Assembly: GCA_013398175.1 (NCBI GenBank)
Contig: VZRZ01003056.1
Location: 118,588 to 182,587 of the forward strand
Direction of reading: 5' to 3'
Origin: Climacteris rufus
Taxonomy: Eukaryota > Chordata > Aves > Passeriformes > Climacteridae
Length of the DNA stretch: 64,000 nt
Position 1 is the first letter of the stretch, and the number at the start of each line of letters is the position of its first letter. Made by a program: the position numbers and the translations under genes. The notes beneath the pieces are model-generated. The model did not search any database. It had not been told where the DNA came from and saw only the letters and a program-made list of their open reading frames with translations. Shown here one piece after another: positions 1 through 13,600 of the stretch.

Positions 1-190
1 GGGGGCTGCCCCGGAGCGGGGACCGGGCACGGAGCGGGCGGCCCGAGGTGTTCCGTGGGTTGTGCCCGGCGGGGCAGAGCCGCTCCCGGAGCCCTGAGCT
101 GTGGTTCCCGGACGCCTGCGGTGCCTGGCCCCGCTCCGCAGCTGTGAGGGCACCGACTGCTGAAGTTCCCTCAGCGAGGGGCTCTCGTAG
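1..190. promoter_or_regulatory. GC-rich, CpG-rich edge, probably the downstream side of the DHTKD1 promoter island
   Basis: The first ~190 bases are very GC-rich with many CG dinucleotides, then composition drops sharply. The first DHTKD1 exon visible begins at residue 52 of the human protein, so the missing first exon must lie upstream. This stretch is therefore best read as the 3' side of the first-exon CpG island and the start of intron 1. I could not find an exon-1 end in it with the required phase (one base of a Val codon followed by GT). Confidence 0.5.
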
Positions 191-278
191 AGTTCTGCTG
201 CTCATAGAACTATCTCTGCCGCTTTGCGCCTGTCACTTTCCTTTTTTATCGTGGCGCTTCAAGTGGCCCAGCTGAGGG

Positions 279-471
279 TGGGGAGACGCTGCAGCAGCTT
301 GGCCGGGGAGTTGTGGATTCCCCATCCCTGGCCGTGTTCGAGGCCAGGTTGAGTAAGGCTTTGAGCAGCCTGGTCGAGCGGGAGGTGTCCCTGCCTGTGG
401 CAGAGAGGTTTGGACTGGATGATCCTTAAGATCTCTTCCAGCCCCTTAACATTCCATGATTCCATGATCAA
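279..471 (+). mobile_element. CR1 LINE 3' fragment
   Basis: The sequence reads like the 3' end of an avian CR1 element in sense orientation: a segment of the 'ccccatccctgg ... aggccaggtt' type, then 'gggaggtgtccctgcc', then 'ggactggatgatcctta', ending in 'attccatgattccatgat'. That tail is the CR1 terminal short repeat. It is 5'-truncated, as most CR1 copies are. The 5' boundary is approximate. Confidence 0.85.
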
Positions 472-1687
472 GTACAGGTAACTCTCTCCTGTTGCAATCT
501 CTGTGTTTCTTTTGGCTCAGTTTGACAGTGCAGAAATACGATTTCAAGCAGAAAACTCTCCAGAGCAGGAGTGTGATCCCTGTGTTACTTTTACTTGGGA
601 GACTGGTAGGAATTAAACCCTTTGCCCAGAAGCAGGAGTGAAACCCGTTTGTAGCTCCTGGACAACGAGGCCCATCACAAAGTAGCCTCCTTGTTAATGA
701 TTAACATATTTTTATGTAACATTTCAAAAATGGCTTTTGAATGGCCTCCTTGCTGAGAGCATTGTGGGAGATGTGGCCATTATATTCTGGGTTATAGAAT
801 AACCCTCTGTTGTAGAACCCAGTTCAGAAAAGGGCCTGATCTGAATGGGACAACTGTGTGAATGTAATGGCTGGAGCAGAGTGTCGGCAGTAGAAATTCA
901 AATGTCAGAGAAATAAGTTTGTGAAATGCTCTCAGAATTGTGTTGTTTCCAGAAACAAAAGCCTTCAGACCTGAATACTGTCAGTGCTGCATTGTTACCA
1001 GGATGAAAAACCCCTCCACAGTAGGAATGCAGTATAAACGGGCTCATATCATTAATTTGTAGCAGATTCTCCTTGCAGTATATTTTACTGTTTGCAGTTT
1101 ATCAGCCTGGTCTGTGGCATGTGCTCAGTGACAGTAATGTGTGTGTGACCTTTCAGCTGGTCAAGTTTTGCCAGTGTTGATAATTTTTATCACATTTGGC
1201 TCAGCACATGCTCTGGCTCCTGCAGACACAAACTTCTTTTCTTTGAAGTCATGGGACCTGAATTATTGTTAAAACCCAATCCTCCTGTCATTCCAGCAAG
1301 GACCAGGGAAGCATAAGTGATAGGATTGAGTTGGTTTAGCAAATAAGACTTGGTAATTACACTGGTAATGTGCTGTTCTTGAGTTGGACATACCTGCTGT
1401 AAAAAGATTCAAAGCAAAATGAAGGAGTTTTGCCTATGTTTACAGAAGCCTGACTTATGAGGAGAGCTATGGGGGAAATCCAGAGTGTACTTGCTTGAAA
1501 ATAGGATGGGTGAGCAGCTTTAGCAGCTTGCTGATGGGAGCTGTTGTGACGTGATAAGGTGGAAAAAATTCTCTTTCCAGCAAAACCTTGATGGTTGCCA
1601 GTGGACAAAACATTCCTTTGTTGGTGCTGTAAGTGGATTTAATGTGAGCATGTGTGTGATACTGTTCTGCTTTCTTTTTCTTTTTAG

Positions 1688-4600
1688 TTGACCATGCTCT
1701 TGCTCGTTTAATAACTGCATATGCTGAACATGGCCACAAAGCAGCCAAAATAAACCCACTGTTTGCTGGCCGAGCTGTTATGAACACGGTGCCTGAAATC
1801 CAAGAGCTGGCTGAAGTTCTTCAGGGTCCTCTCATTACTACAGGTGAGTCCACAGGTTTAGCACAGCAAATTCTGTTTCTGGGTGATTTATTGAGAGGCT
1901 GTGGCCTTTGTGGAAGAGCCAAATACTGAGTGGTGGCTCAATCAGTAATGAAGTGTTGAACAGAAAGTTGTCACCTTCAGCCTATGGGGCAGTGAGAGGC
2001 TGCCTTCTAGCATCTTTGGAAACCATGAAAATTTGTACTTGTTCTTACAACAGCTGAGATTAAACATTAATTTCTTGTGTTACTGTAACATTCTATGATT
2101 TACCATAATACTTAACCCTGTAGTGAAGGTGTCAAAGTACAGGGGCAGGAGTCAAGAATTGTCTTTTCTTGGCTCTCTTAGTCTTGCTGTGGCCTTGAAC
2201 AAAGGAGGTGGGGGTCTCAGTACTTTATTGTCTTGAAAACAGGCCTTAGTGCTTTTCCCTCCTCCCCCAAAGTGACTAATAGCATTTATTTCCCACCAGG
2301 ACTTATAAACATGGGAAAAGAAGAGGCTTCTGTGGAGGATGTGATGGCTTACCTTGACCATATATACTGCGGGCATATTTCCATAGAAACAAGCCAGCTT
2401 CCAACTTTGGAGGAGAGAGAATGGTTTGCTAAAAGGTTTGAAGAGCTAAAGCAAGAAGCATTTACACCTGAAGAGAAAAAGCACTTGTGCAAACTGATGC
2501 TGGAGTCCCAGGTACCTTGTTCCCTGTTACTGGATTGTAATAGTCATGGAGTCTGTCATGGATCCTTTACTATTCTGGACATGGTTCATGCAGAAAAGGA
2601 ACAATCACTGTCCTGAAAGGCTTTGACAGTGTGCAAGAGGAAGAAGTACAAGGTTTTGCCTGAAGCAGTGCAACACACAAATGCAGGAATCTCATGGGAG
2701 TTTGTTGCTGAGTTTACTAACCAGCCATTACTGAAATAATGATGCTATAAACCCATGATTAATCAGTCTTCAAAAGTGAGATACTCTTAGACTGAGATCT
2801 GGCAGCTCATATTAAATGTTACTGATGGGAACACAAGGTTGAGCAGAGCTCTGTGAAATCTTGTGCTCTGGCTTAGCTGTTCAGTGTTTTTCTCTCTCTC
2901 TCATGCTGATCTGTTTTACTGTCCTTAAAGTATGGTGTCTCAAGGTTTTGGGAGAACACCTCAGAGCTGAGGTGTTGTGACAGAGCACTGGCAAATGTGC
3001 TGCTTTGCAGCAAGGAACCTTTGTTCAGTGTATTCTGTAAGGAGTGAAATATTTATGTACTTTTGTATTGTATAAAGAAAATTTGCTCCAATACTTCTGT
3101 ACTGTGAAAAGTTTTATTTTTACCCCTTTTCTTCCTGTCTTATCCAGAAGGATTGAAAGGTAGAAGAGCAGGATCTGTGAAGGTTGGAAAGGTAGAAGAG
3201 CAGGATCTGTGAAAGTGTCCCTGTTTGCAGTTTTCCGAGTGGAAGGAGTGTTAAATGTAATATTTACCAGTGACTAAACAGAAGTTTAGTCACTGGTAAA
3301 TAGTAGAAGTTTTTAGAAGTTTGGCCCATTTTGTATTTTTTGTTGCCTCTTTGGCAGTTGGAGGAACTGGACAGTGACAGGAGGTTGATATTGGGACCCT
3401 GCCCTACTTTGATTTCAGTGTGATCAGAACTATACTAAGAGAGTAGAATTTAACCCTGACAGAAAAACGCTGCTTTTATATGTGATTGGTTTTGTATACA
3501 TTGTTCTTTAGAACTGAATGTTGCTTAACTAGCAGCTGGCTCAGATCTTTGGGTGTGGCTTAGCCTTCCTTTCTCAGTTACAGACTTCATTTAGTTTTAG
3601 TTTTCAGTTGTAAAACACTACAGAAATTTCCAGTGCTTCCAAAACTTGGTCACTTATGAGAGCTGTCTCGGAGGAGGTGAATGAACTGAGAAGGAAATGA
3701 AATAAATACAGATTCATTTATTTTTCTTCTCTCAAGCACTCTACCTATGTACTAAGAACTGTGCTTAATAGAAATCAAAATGAAACACTGCTTGTATCTC
3801 AAGATAGTTATGGTTTATACTGCTTAATTTCCACCTAAAACAGGTAAACTGTCAAGGAATTTGTAAATTGCTTTAGTGTTACAGTTCTTCATGAAGCACC
3901 TTCTGTATTGGAGAAAGTTTGATCCTCAGGCCAACATCTTTCTGCTTAGGAGGAGAGAAGAGCTGAGTGTTTGTAGTTGTCATAGCTTCTGGTCTCAGAC
4001 TGTGTGGGTGGACAGTGAGCTGAGGCTTTCCAGGGGTATGTTTGGATTTGTATGCCTCAAGGGTATAAACATAAATTATATTTCAATGTCATAAACAGAA
4101 GGCTGCTGCTTAAAATAGCCTAATACTGAAGTTGTCCTGCTTTTAATAGGAGTTTGATCACTTCTTGGCCACCAAGTTTGCCACGGTGAAGCGATACGGC
4201 GGGGAAGGGGCGGAGAGCATGATGGGCTTCTTCCACGAGCTGTTCAAGATGTGTGCATACAGTGGGGTCACAGATATCATCATTGGAATGCCTCATCGTG
4301 GGAGACTCAATCTGCTTGCAGGCTTACTTCAGCTTCCTCCAGAGGTCAGAGATTTATAATCTCATGGGCAGTTGCTCGATGCTTGGTTTGTTTGCAGTAA
4401 AATAAACCCCCCAAAAGTTTGTCCTGTTGTAAACATAGGATAAAAAACTTAACCTGAACGAGAGAGTTTTCCCTTCTGTCAGCAGGAGATTATTAAAGGA
4501 ACTCTAATGAAAGGCTTTGCATGCTGTTACCAGAAGCATCCTTGCAAATGTCAGGAGTAGGAGAATGTTTTTCTTTCAGCGTGTCAATGAATCAGAGGAG

Positions 4601-7600
4601 TTCTAACCACGTCTGTTTCCGTGCAGCTCATGTTCCGCAAGATGCGTGGTTTGAGCGAGTTCCCAGAGAGTTCAGCAGCCATTGGGGATGTTCTCTCCCA
4701 CCTGACTTCTTCTGTAGATCTCGACTTTGGCTCCCACAGGCCTGTGCACGTCACCTTGCTCCCCAACCCCTCTCATTTAGAAGCAATCAACCCAGTGGCT
4801 GTGGGCAAGACTCGAGGGAGGCAACAGACTCTGCTGGATGGAGATTACTCCCCAGAGAGCTCTGCACAGCCTGGGGACAAAGTTATTTGCCTGCAGGTAT
4901 TTTGCTCACAGTTTGTAATTGATCTTTGTAAGGCTTGCTGGATTCAAATGTGAACTGAGTTCATGTATGATGTCAAGGACTGGGATCCTCCTTATGGGGA
5001 AAGAGGAAGGCAAGGAAGATTTCCAGCTGGCATATGGGATGATGTTGGCATTTAAACAATTGCACATCTAAGTTAGATTTCTGAAGAACTGATTCTGATA
5101 CCTTCCTTTATTTTAATACTGCTCTGCCATGTGTGCCTTTCCTCACTTGTGCATTTAAACCACCACTGGAAGCCTTCTTTGACATTAATGGGTTTGGAGA
5201 AGAGCTGTCAACAAGGTTGCAAAATGTTTAGGAGGATTTAGAATTTTTTCATGGGACTTGAAAACTCCTGGACTTAGTTTTTAGTCCTTGAAGTGACTTG
5301 TATAGCTATAGAAGCAATCCTAAATAGTTCCTTGATAAATTTTCTTCTCTTGCATAGAATTCAACTTGGAAAAACAAGTGAGTTGAACTCTTAACATTTT
5401 AAATCCAGGAATAAAAATGAGTTGGGCTGAAATGTTCTGTAAAGTATAATAATCATGGAGGAAGTTCCATGTAGACGTAAAAAAGTATTTCAGTTAAAAA
5501 AAGGTTTTGCTTCCTTCTGGCAGGGTGTGGGGTTTGTGAAAAAGCAGAAATGTGAATAAAAAATATTCTGGGCAAGTTGGGGTTCTCAGTTTTTTATTAA
5601 AAAAAGGCTTTAGGGCATGCAAGTGCAGGCTGCTTTTGTGGCCCAATGTGTCTCCATCTTTCAGTGGAGTCAGTTTGAGAAGCTACTTTTGTTTCTGTCT
5701 CATAGTGTTAGATCTTCACCATGTATAATGGAAGTACTACAACTCTTTAAACAAAGGTTCTTCAGGATAAATTGACTCTCTCTATCCAAGAGAAATTTAA
5801 GGTTCTGGGTTTCATGGGGTAACTGGAAGGGAGGGTTACATAGCAGAGAAGAAAAATAGTTCATTCTGAGCTAGACACTTCCATGTTAGTAAAGTGATTC
5901 AAAGTATTCCTAAAAGGAAGAAAATGTATCATGTAACATGAAGATCACTACTTGTGATTGTGTCTTTAATTGGACCACGAGTTAGATTGAAAAAAGGCAA
6001 ATTTTTAGTTGTAATTATTGACTGCTCTCATTCAGCTAATTAAGAAGAAAGGTAAAAGCAGACCCCTTCTGTTTCAGAATCTTGGTTTAGAAATTTGTCT
6101 TTAGGCTTTGTGTTTTTACAGTGCTTTGTCTTGAGAGTTCTTAGTGTAGACACTCTGAATTGAGGTTTCTATTGGCATTTGTTCTGTTCTTCCACGAGCC
6201 TCAGTGCCAGAACTTGAGGACAAAGTGAGTAAAGATCAGTTAAGGTGCCAGTGTCAGTGGTGAGCCTCATTGTCCAGGGTCTGAAGGTCTTTTTTTCTGG
6301 AACTTCAGTGTGCTCAGAATTTGTAATAATTATAAAACTCTTCTTGGTTAACTACCATGGCCACCTCTGCAGTGCTTAATTGTCCATCTCTGCAGAAGAG
6401 TGGTTTATTTTTCACCTTCTCACATACCTTAACTCCACTTCCTGGACATCAGGCAATTTATGTTTATGATTTGAAATGAAGTCTGAGAATAAGATCTCTC
6501 AGAAATAAATTCGAATTCTGAAGGTCACTGTTTGGTGAATTAAACTTGATGATGACCTTGCTCCTTTTGCTAATGCAGCCCAGAAAAAAAAAAACAAACT
6601 GCCCTAGCAAAAACTGTCTTCATCTCTGGTAGAATGAGTAAAATCTTATCTGCACCACAGGAACTGAGTCCTCTGGGGTTTGAGATGCATATGAAGAGTC
6701 TTGTGTGGTTGGATGGTCACACTGTGTGCAGACTTTAATGCTTTGGGATGTGTTAAAGGCCATAAAGTTTCTCTCAGATATTTTAGGGTCTTCACTCAAA
6801 TGCTATCACCAAGATAAGTACCCTTCTTAGGCAGTGGAGGAAACCAGGCGGGAAAATGAACAACACAACACTTCAGGAACAAGTGTAGCATGGTAAGGGA
6901 TGTCTCTCTTGCAGTAGTTACCTTTGTTCTTCTGTGGTACCTCTTAAAAATCTCTATTGCAATGGTATAAAACCCAGTGCTGCCATTTCACTGGTTGATT
7001 GCCCCTCTGTTATGTTCCAGGTGTACTTTCACCTCAGAAGTCTCTTAAGGCTTGAAACCACTATCCTACAGCTAGAAAGTAGAACTTTCACCTGGTTTCA
7101 GTGAGAATGTCCATCAGTCTGCATAGTGACTTTGATCTGCAAAGGATTGACTCTGCATTCTGAGCAAGCTGTGATCAGATTCATCAATGGAAAACTATCT
7201 CTAGTTTCAAAACATTGAAATACTGGATGATGCTCACTCCAGTATCTCTAGCCTTTTGGGAAACCTGGGCTGGATACCACAGTATTCTCCCCTTCCAAAC
7301 GAATTTTTTTTGACAACATTTATTTGCTATTGCTATTTTGAAATGTAACTAAGAACTTAGGATTTATTTCCTTCTAGAAGTTTTTGTTTGTTTTTGAGTG
7401 CTTCCATTCAGTTCATTTTCCAGTTTTTTCTTTGTGCTGTGTCTGTCTCTGTTTGGTAAGGTGGGAATAGACATAAGTCCCAGTTCACCAGCATTTGACT
7501 TCACAAAGGTGTAGTGAAAGCTGTGGTGAGTGGCTCCCTTTGCTCTGGGGTCAGGGACTGCTGCAGCTTTGCCATAGCCAGGATATTTGCAGCCACCTGG

Positions 7601-10600
7601 ACACTGGTGGGGCAGTTTTAAGAAATGAGAGGTCACTTCCAGGTAGGGATTACATCAGGCAGCCGTGTGCACATGGTGGCTGCTATGACCTTTTAGTGGT
7701 AGGCTGTATAAACTCTCAAACCATGGAAACTGTTCTGAGGGGAATTAAGAGGAGGGTCCAGCTGGGACTCTAACTGTTCCACATACTCATTAGAAGGTCT
7801 TGCTTAATGAGCTATGGATTTGATTTTGCTGTTCCTCTGGTGTTTCCTAACGAGACTTTTCCATCTTCTTCCCTGATGTAGGTTCACGGCGATGCTGCTT
7901 TCTCTGGGCAAGGGATTGTTCCTGAAACACTGACCCTGTCTAATCTGCCACATTTCAGAGTTGGTGGGAGCATCCATTTGATTGTTAATAACCAGCTGGG
8001 CTACACCACTCCTCCAGAGCGAGGCAGGTCGTCTCTGTACTGCAGTGACATTGGTAGGTAGGGCTGAATCACAAGGAACATTGCCTCTTGTGTCAGAAGG
8101 GATTTTTAACTCCAGTGTGTGCTGTGCTGTGGACTTTTTATAGCAAGTGCCTGTCAGCTCTAGGGAGAAATTAACATAAATTAATATAACTCCAGTTTCA
8201 TGGTAGAGTAGAAATTAAAATTATTATCGATTATTCCCTCCTACTAGCAACAATTCAGATGCTAAAAATAGGCCCTCCCCTATCTGCTTTATGGCAAAGA
8301 CTAAATATCAAGGGAAAATCTTGTCACGTTTTTACAGGATGTGATAAAATAATTGCAAGATTGCTGTGAAGTCTTTACAACTCATTTAGTTTCTGTCATA
8401 TTATTGACAGCTTTTAAGAAGGTATTGCAATGGAGTGTGTAACAGATGTATTTTAAATATATCTTATTAAATTCCATAAAAATCATCTCAGTGCAGTGTG
8501 TTTTCTGAGCAAGATTTATAGGTCAGATACTCCTGCATTTTTGCTGGTTTTTTTGTTGTCAGGTGAGCTTGTTGAGCTTTCATTTGAAAGATGAGTCTCA
8601 AGACCTTTCTAAGCTTAAACAGGAAGATTATTTTAGACTGATCTTTCTTAGTGATAAACAGATGCATTATCAATAAGATCAAAGACAGAATAGTTAGTTC
8701 TGTTGTATGTGTCTCCTGTAACTAAAAATACACTTTTTTATGCTTTTAAGACTTAACATCAAGTGTTTGTGTTTGTCTTATGGTTTCATCAAACCAAACA
8801 AGCAGATTCATTAAATCTGATGAGGTAGATAGTATATGTTATTACTACTTTTCCCTGGGTTTTGTGTTATGGGTTGGGTTTGTTTGGATTTGGTTTTTTC
8901 CCTTCTTTCTTCCTACCTGTCAGTGAGGAGGGGGGTGTTACATAGTTCAGCTTTGGTATTTTGCTGGAGAAGGAAACTTGACATGAGTCAGGAATGGCTG
9001 AAGTATCTTAGTTTCTCAGAATTTGGAGAGAAAAGTACCAGAGGAGCACTCTGTTGCTCGGAGGGTTTGCAGCCAAATTGTCACACAGGAAAGGATATTT
9101 TAATTTTACAGTGTTCTCTTTAATGAAAAGACTTCTCTGCCTAGAGGAGCAGTGGACAGAATGACTATTAATAAGGGAGAAAGTTGGTCTTGGCCTGTAT
9201 GAATTCATAGTAGTGATAGGTTAGGATAAGAAGGAAAAAAACTCAATTTTTATTGTTCGAAAGAGGAGCGATCAAGTAGTTCTCTACCATTCCCTGTACA
9301 CTACCAGACTAATATGATGCAGGACCTGTGTATAAAAAGGCCTTTGGGAACTAAGTGCTTGTAAAGAAGTTGTGCTCAAACTCACAAATACAACAGGTTG
9401 AGCTAATTTCACTTTCTCTTAGGGAAGACTCCTCTCGTTACCCCAGCTCTCATCACAATGAGCATCTCTTTTGGATTTGTTTTTATTATATATACTTCAC
9501 ATGGGTTGTCTGCAGTTTCAGCAGAGTGCAGGTGTGTCTTTGGGAAGGGTGGGGTGTGATTCCTGTTCTGTTTGGAATCCCTGGGCAGGTAAAATCGTGG
9601 GCTGTGCAGTTATCCATGTGAACGGGGATGATCCAGAAGAAGTTGTCCGTGCCACTCGCCTGGCCGTGCAGTACCAGCGGCAGTTCCGCAGGGACGTCAT
9701 CGTGGACCTGCTGTGCTACAGGCAGTGGGGCCACAATGAGCTCGATGAGCCCTTCTTCACCAACCCCAGCATGTACAAAATCATCAGGTAAGGGTGGCAC
9801 CACCAAAATCATGTCTGCACCGACTCGGTCTTGCTGCAACAGGAGTCTCTGTGATGAAGATCCTTTGCCACACCAACAGGTCTTCGTGGAAGTGCAGCTA
9901 CACTGTCAGCAGCCCTTGACTAAGAAGGGAGTCTGATAATGAGATGTTCATGAGGGTAATCACTAGGGTTGCCTCTTGATTATGCAGCTTGATGCCTCTT
10001 GGAGAACAATCCTGCACGTAGCTTTTGGATTTCAAATTTGTGACCATTAGTAAGCAGAAGTAATCAAAGTTGTCTTGCATGTGCCAAGGGGAAGCGTGGA
10101 TAACGTGAGAGACTGGACAGGAAGCCAGCACGATGTTTGTCTTGTCTTTGCCTGGTCCTGCTGCTTCCAGTGGGGTCTCACCTTTATAAGCATTTAAATG
10201 CATTCAGATTCTATCCTTATTCCCAAAGAAAAGTACATGAAATTTAGTTGTTAGTGAATTCTGGTGTTTTAGGTGAAGCATTTAAGGAATGGTTGCCTTG
10301 ATTCTCTGTAATGCGGAAATCCTAGCGTGGATTTCTCTGAAGAAAATATTCATGGTAGCACAGAGGGGTTTTTGACTTGTTTTTACCTGTACCTGCCAAC
10401 TGCAGGCATTTTTTCTTTTATTTTTTAATAGAGGACTATAAAACACGTATCTCAGAGAACTATTACCTTTCTGAAAATGCCAGGAAAGCAAACTTCACGC
10501 AAATGAGTATAACGCCCCAGGACACCATTTATATTCATTTTCCATGGTACCTGACTGTAGTAAGGTGATATTTCCTTGTTCCTCTGTGACTGTTTTTAGG

Positions 10601-13600
10601 CTTAATATCTGTGGGGTTTGCTTCCCTCCCTGGCAGGTCCCGTAAGAGCATCCCAGACACGTATGCAGAACAGCTCACAGCTGCTGGGCTCATGACTGAG
10701 GCTGAAGTATCTGAGATAAAGACCACGTACTACTCGAAGCTGAATGATCACCTTGCCAACATGACCTTGTACAGTCCACCTCCCACCAACCTGCAGGCTC
10801 ACTGGAAAGGCTTTGTGGAGCCTTCTGCCAAAATCACCACCTGGGACACAGGCATGCCTGTGCCCCTGCTGCAGTTCATTGGAGTCAAGTCTGTGGAGGT
10901 GCCCGAGGAGCTGCAGATGCACAGCCACCTCCTGAAGACCTATGCACAGGTCAGTGGGGCATCATGATACTTCTGAGGGCACTGCTCAAAGGCATGGCCT
11001 GTTACAGGGAAAAATCTAAACAGCAACATTGCCAGTTAGAGAAAAGCATGGTATTCTCCAGGAAAAACAGCTCACTCTGTTTCAAGGCTGAGATTATGCC
11101 ATTTTTCCTCCAGTTTTGAAGAAGGTGTATCCTCTCCCCCACGTCTAACCATAAACTTAATTTTGTTATTTTAGCAATATTTTGTTGCAATGAAGGAAAA
11201 AGCTTATAGAAAATAGAGTTTATTATCTTTACAAATAATAAAAACTATTAGGGTAGCTTACTAATGTTTAAGTACTTCATAATTAGAACGAGTACTTTGT
11301 GAGAGAATGAGTCAGGAGCAGCATACAGTCAGGCAATAGCATACACAGTTTCTAAAGCCAGTAGTGAGTGGTTTATGGCTCAGATATATATAAACATCAG
11401 ACAACATGTGGCCAAGTTTGACAGCCAGGGCTAGATAGCTTGTAAGTTTGTGTTTGGTTTGGATGGGTTTGGGGTTTGTGAATGTTTCCCTTTGATGGAT
11501 GATGAGTGTGTGCAGGTGTCTGGTTGGCAGCCAGAGAGAGGCTGTGAATTGAGTCTTTCAAAAGACTGATGTTCTTGTCTTCCAAGCCCAAGGCAAGAAC
11601 TGCACAGCTCAGTGTGATCATTTGTCTGCATTTCTGCAAGCCAGAACAGGGAGGAGTTCTGGAGACTGAAATACTTACACCTGGTATCTTTCATCACTGC
11701 TAACCAGACAGACCTGAAGGTTGTTAAGACTACACTCTGCTGTGCTGAGATTTGTAATGTTTTCAGTCTAAGGTTAATTCATCAATCCACAGTTGTTGAT
11801 TGGGAGGTGAACACATGGATCATCCATGGTTCTGTGGTCCTCAGGTAACTTTCTTCAGGATGTGCTGAAATAAGACATTATATTCCAATCCAGCCTAAGC
11901 TGGCTGCAGGAATAGAGCATTTCTCTCCATGGTGTGTTATTTTTTCCTAACTTCTAATATTAGTCAGTGCCACCAAAAGAGCTCCAGATGGAAAAAGACA
12001 AAATAGTAACTTTTCCTTGTTCTTTACTTGTTTAGTCAAGAGTTCAAAAAATGGAGGAAGGAAAAAAGCTGGACTGGGCAACAGCTGAAACTTTAGCATT
12101 TGGTTCTCTGCTGAGCCAAGGTAAGAGGCAATTAGACAGCAGACAGTAAAATATTTTTGCTTTAATGTCAATAAAGGATAACATTAGATTTCTTAGGTGT
12201 TTATAGCAAAAACATTGATATGATGCATAAATTAGACCATTTGCATGGTCTAAGAGAAGGTAAATAAGAATCCTATCTGTCACTAATATTTGTACATTGA
12301 GTCCTAGATGTCTTCAAAGAACTGTAGCTCCCTCTCACTCCCCACAAACATTTGTGCATAGAGCTAAGCACGTGAGCAGTGCAGCTGACATCAGTGGGGC
12401 TCCCAAGAACTCTGTTTTGTGCTACTATTTTTTTCCTTTCTCTTCAGCCTGAATTCGTATTTCCATTTCCTTGTGATACAGAATGCACTTTTTTTGCAGT
12501 TTCCTTCAGTAAATTGAACCTTTTTACCCAAATAATGTCAGAACATCTGTGTGCTTGCAAGTCGGAGCTGCTGCTGGTTAAGAATTTCATCTCAGATTTG
12601 ATGTTGCTGATGAGGGGAAATCCAAGAAAAGCATAACAAGAGATATAACATTTCCTGCATGTTTCCTTTCTGCATGACTTGCTGATTTGGTGTTTTGTCT
12701 GTTGCTTGGCAAGGCTTTAATGTCAGACTGAGTGGACAAGATGTTGGCAGAGGAACCTTTAGCCAACGGCACGCGATGTTGGTTTGCCAAGAGACAGATG
12801 ACACCTACATTCCTCTGAACCACATGTGCCCAGACCAGAAAGGCTTCCTAGAGGTAGGTCCTGTGGTCCACAAGACCACCTTCTTCAAGTTGTGCTGAAA
12901 CAGTGCATTTTTTAAGGCTGCTGAGACGTTTGTAGGTAGCCTCTGTGTTCTGGCCAACCCCAAATGCAAGGACATAACAACTGTCAGGGCATCCCCGCTC
13001 TTTATCATGGCAAATTACAACTTTAACAGGGGGTTTTGCTTTTCCTTGAGAGATAAGGTGTTATTATTTCCCCTCAGTGCCTTCATTCAAAAGCAAAAAA
13101 TCAGTGCCTATCGATTGCCTTTAGGAGTGTGTGTCCTCAGCATGCCCAGCACTGACTGCCTGGTTCCAAGGGTTCTTAACCATGGGTTGTCTTCTTCCTC
13201 ACCCACCCCTGCCATCAGTTTCCTTTTGGTAGGTGAGTAACAGTCCCTTGTCTGAAGAAGCTGTCCTTGGTTTTGAATATGGAATGAGTATTGAGAGCCC
13301 CAAGTTACTGCCAATTTGGGAAGCTCAGTTTGGAGACTTCTTTAATGGAGCCCAGATAATATTTGATACTTTCATCTCTGGAGGTGAGTGTACAAGGAAC
13401 TAATATATTTCAAAATCAGTCATTTGTACTACACACATTTTTATAAAATCCTTCCCCTTGAAAGTAAAAGGGCAACATGTAGTGAAGAGAATTCTGTTTT
13501 CTCAAGCAAGCCTATGAATTTGCCTGTGTGATCCTGACTTCTGTGCAGCTTTTCTCTGAAGACACATCTAAAATGAAAGATACCCCAATCCTTGGCAGAA

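Noticed and set aside
48..275. Open frame at the window start as a possible DHTKD1 first exon
   Set aside because: It has no ATG at its start and no resemblance to the DHTKD1 N terminus, and there is no donor with the phase exon 2 requires.
2233..2299. Upstream extension of DHTKD1 exon 3 to an in-frame ATG
   Set aside because: The CCACCAG acceptor at 2299 and matching phase with exon 2 show this stretch is intron.
9486..9839. 117-codon antisense ORF opposite DHTKD1 exon 7
   Set aside because: A shadow of a GC-rich conserved exon. The plus strand clearly encodes the E1 enzyme there.
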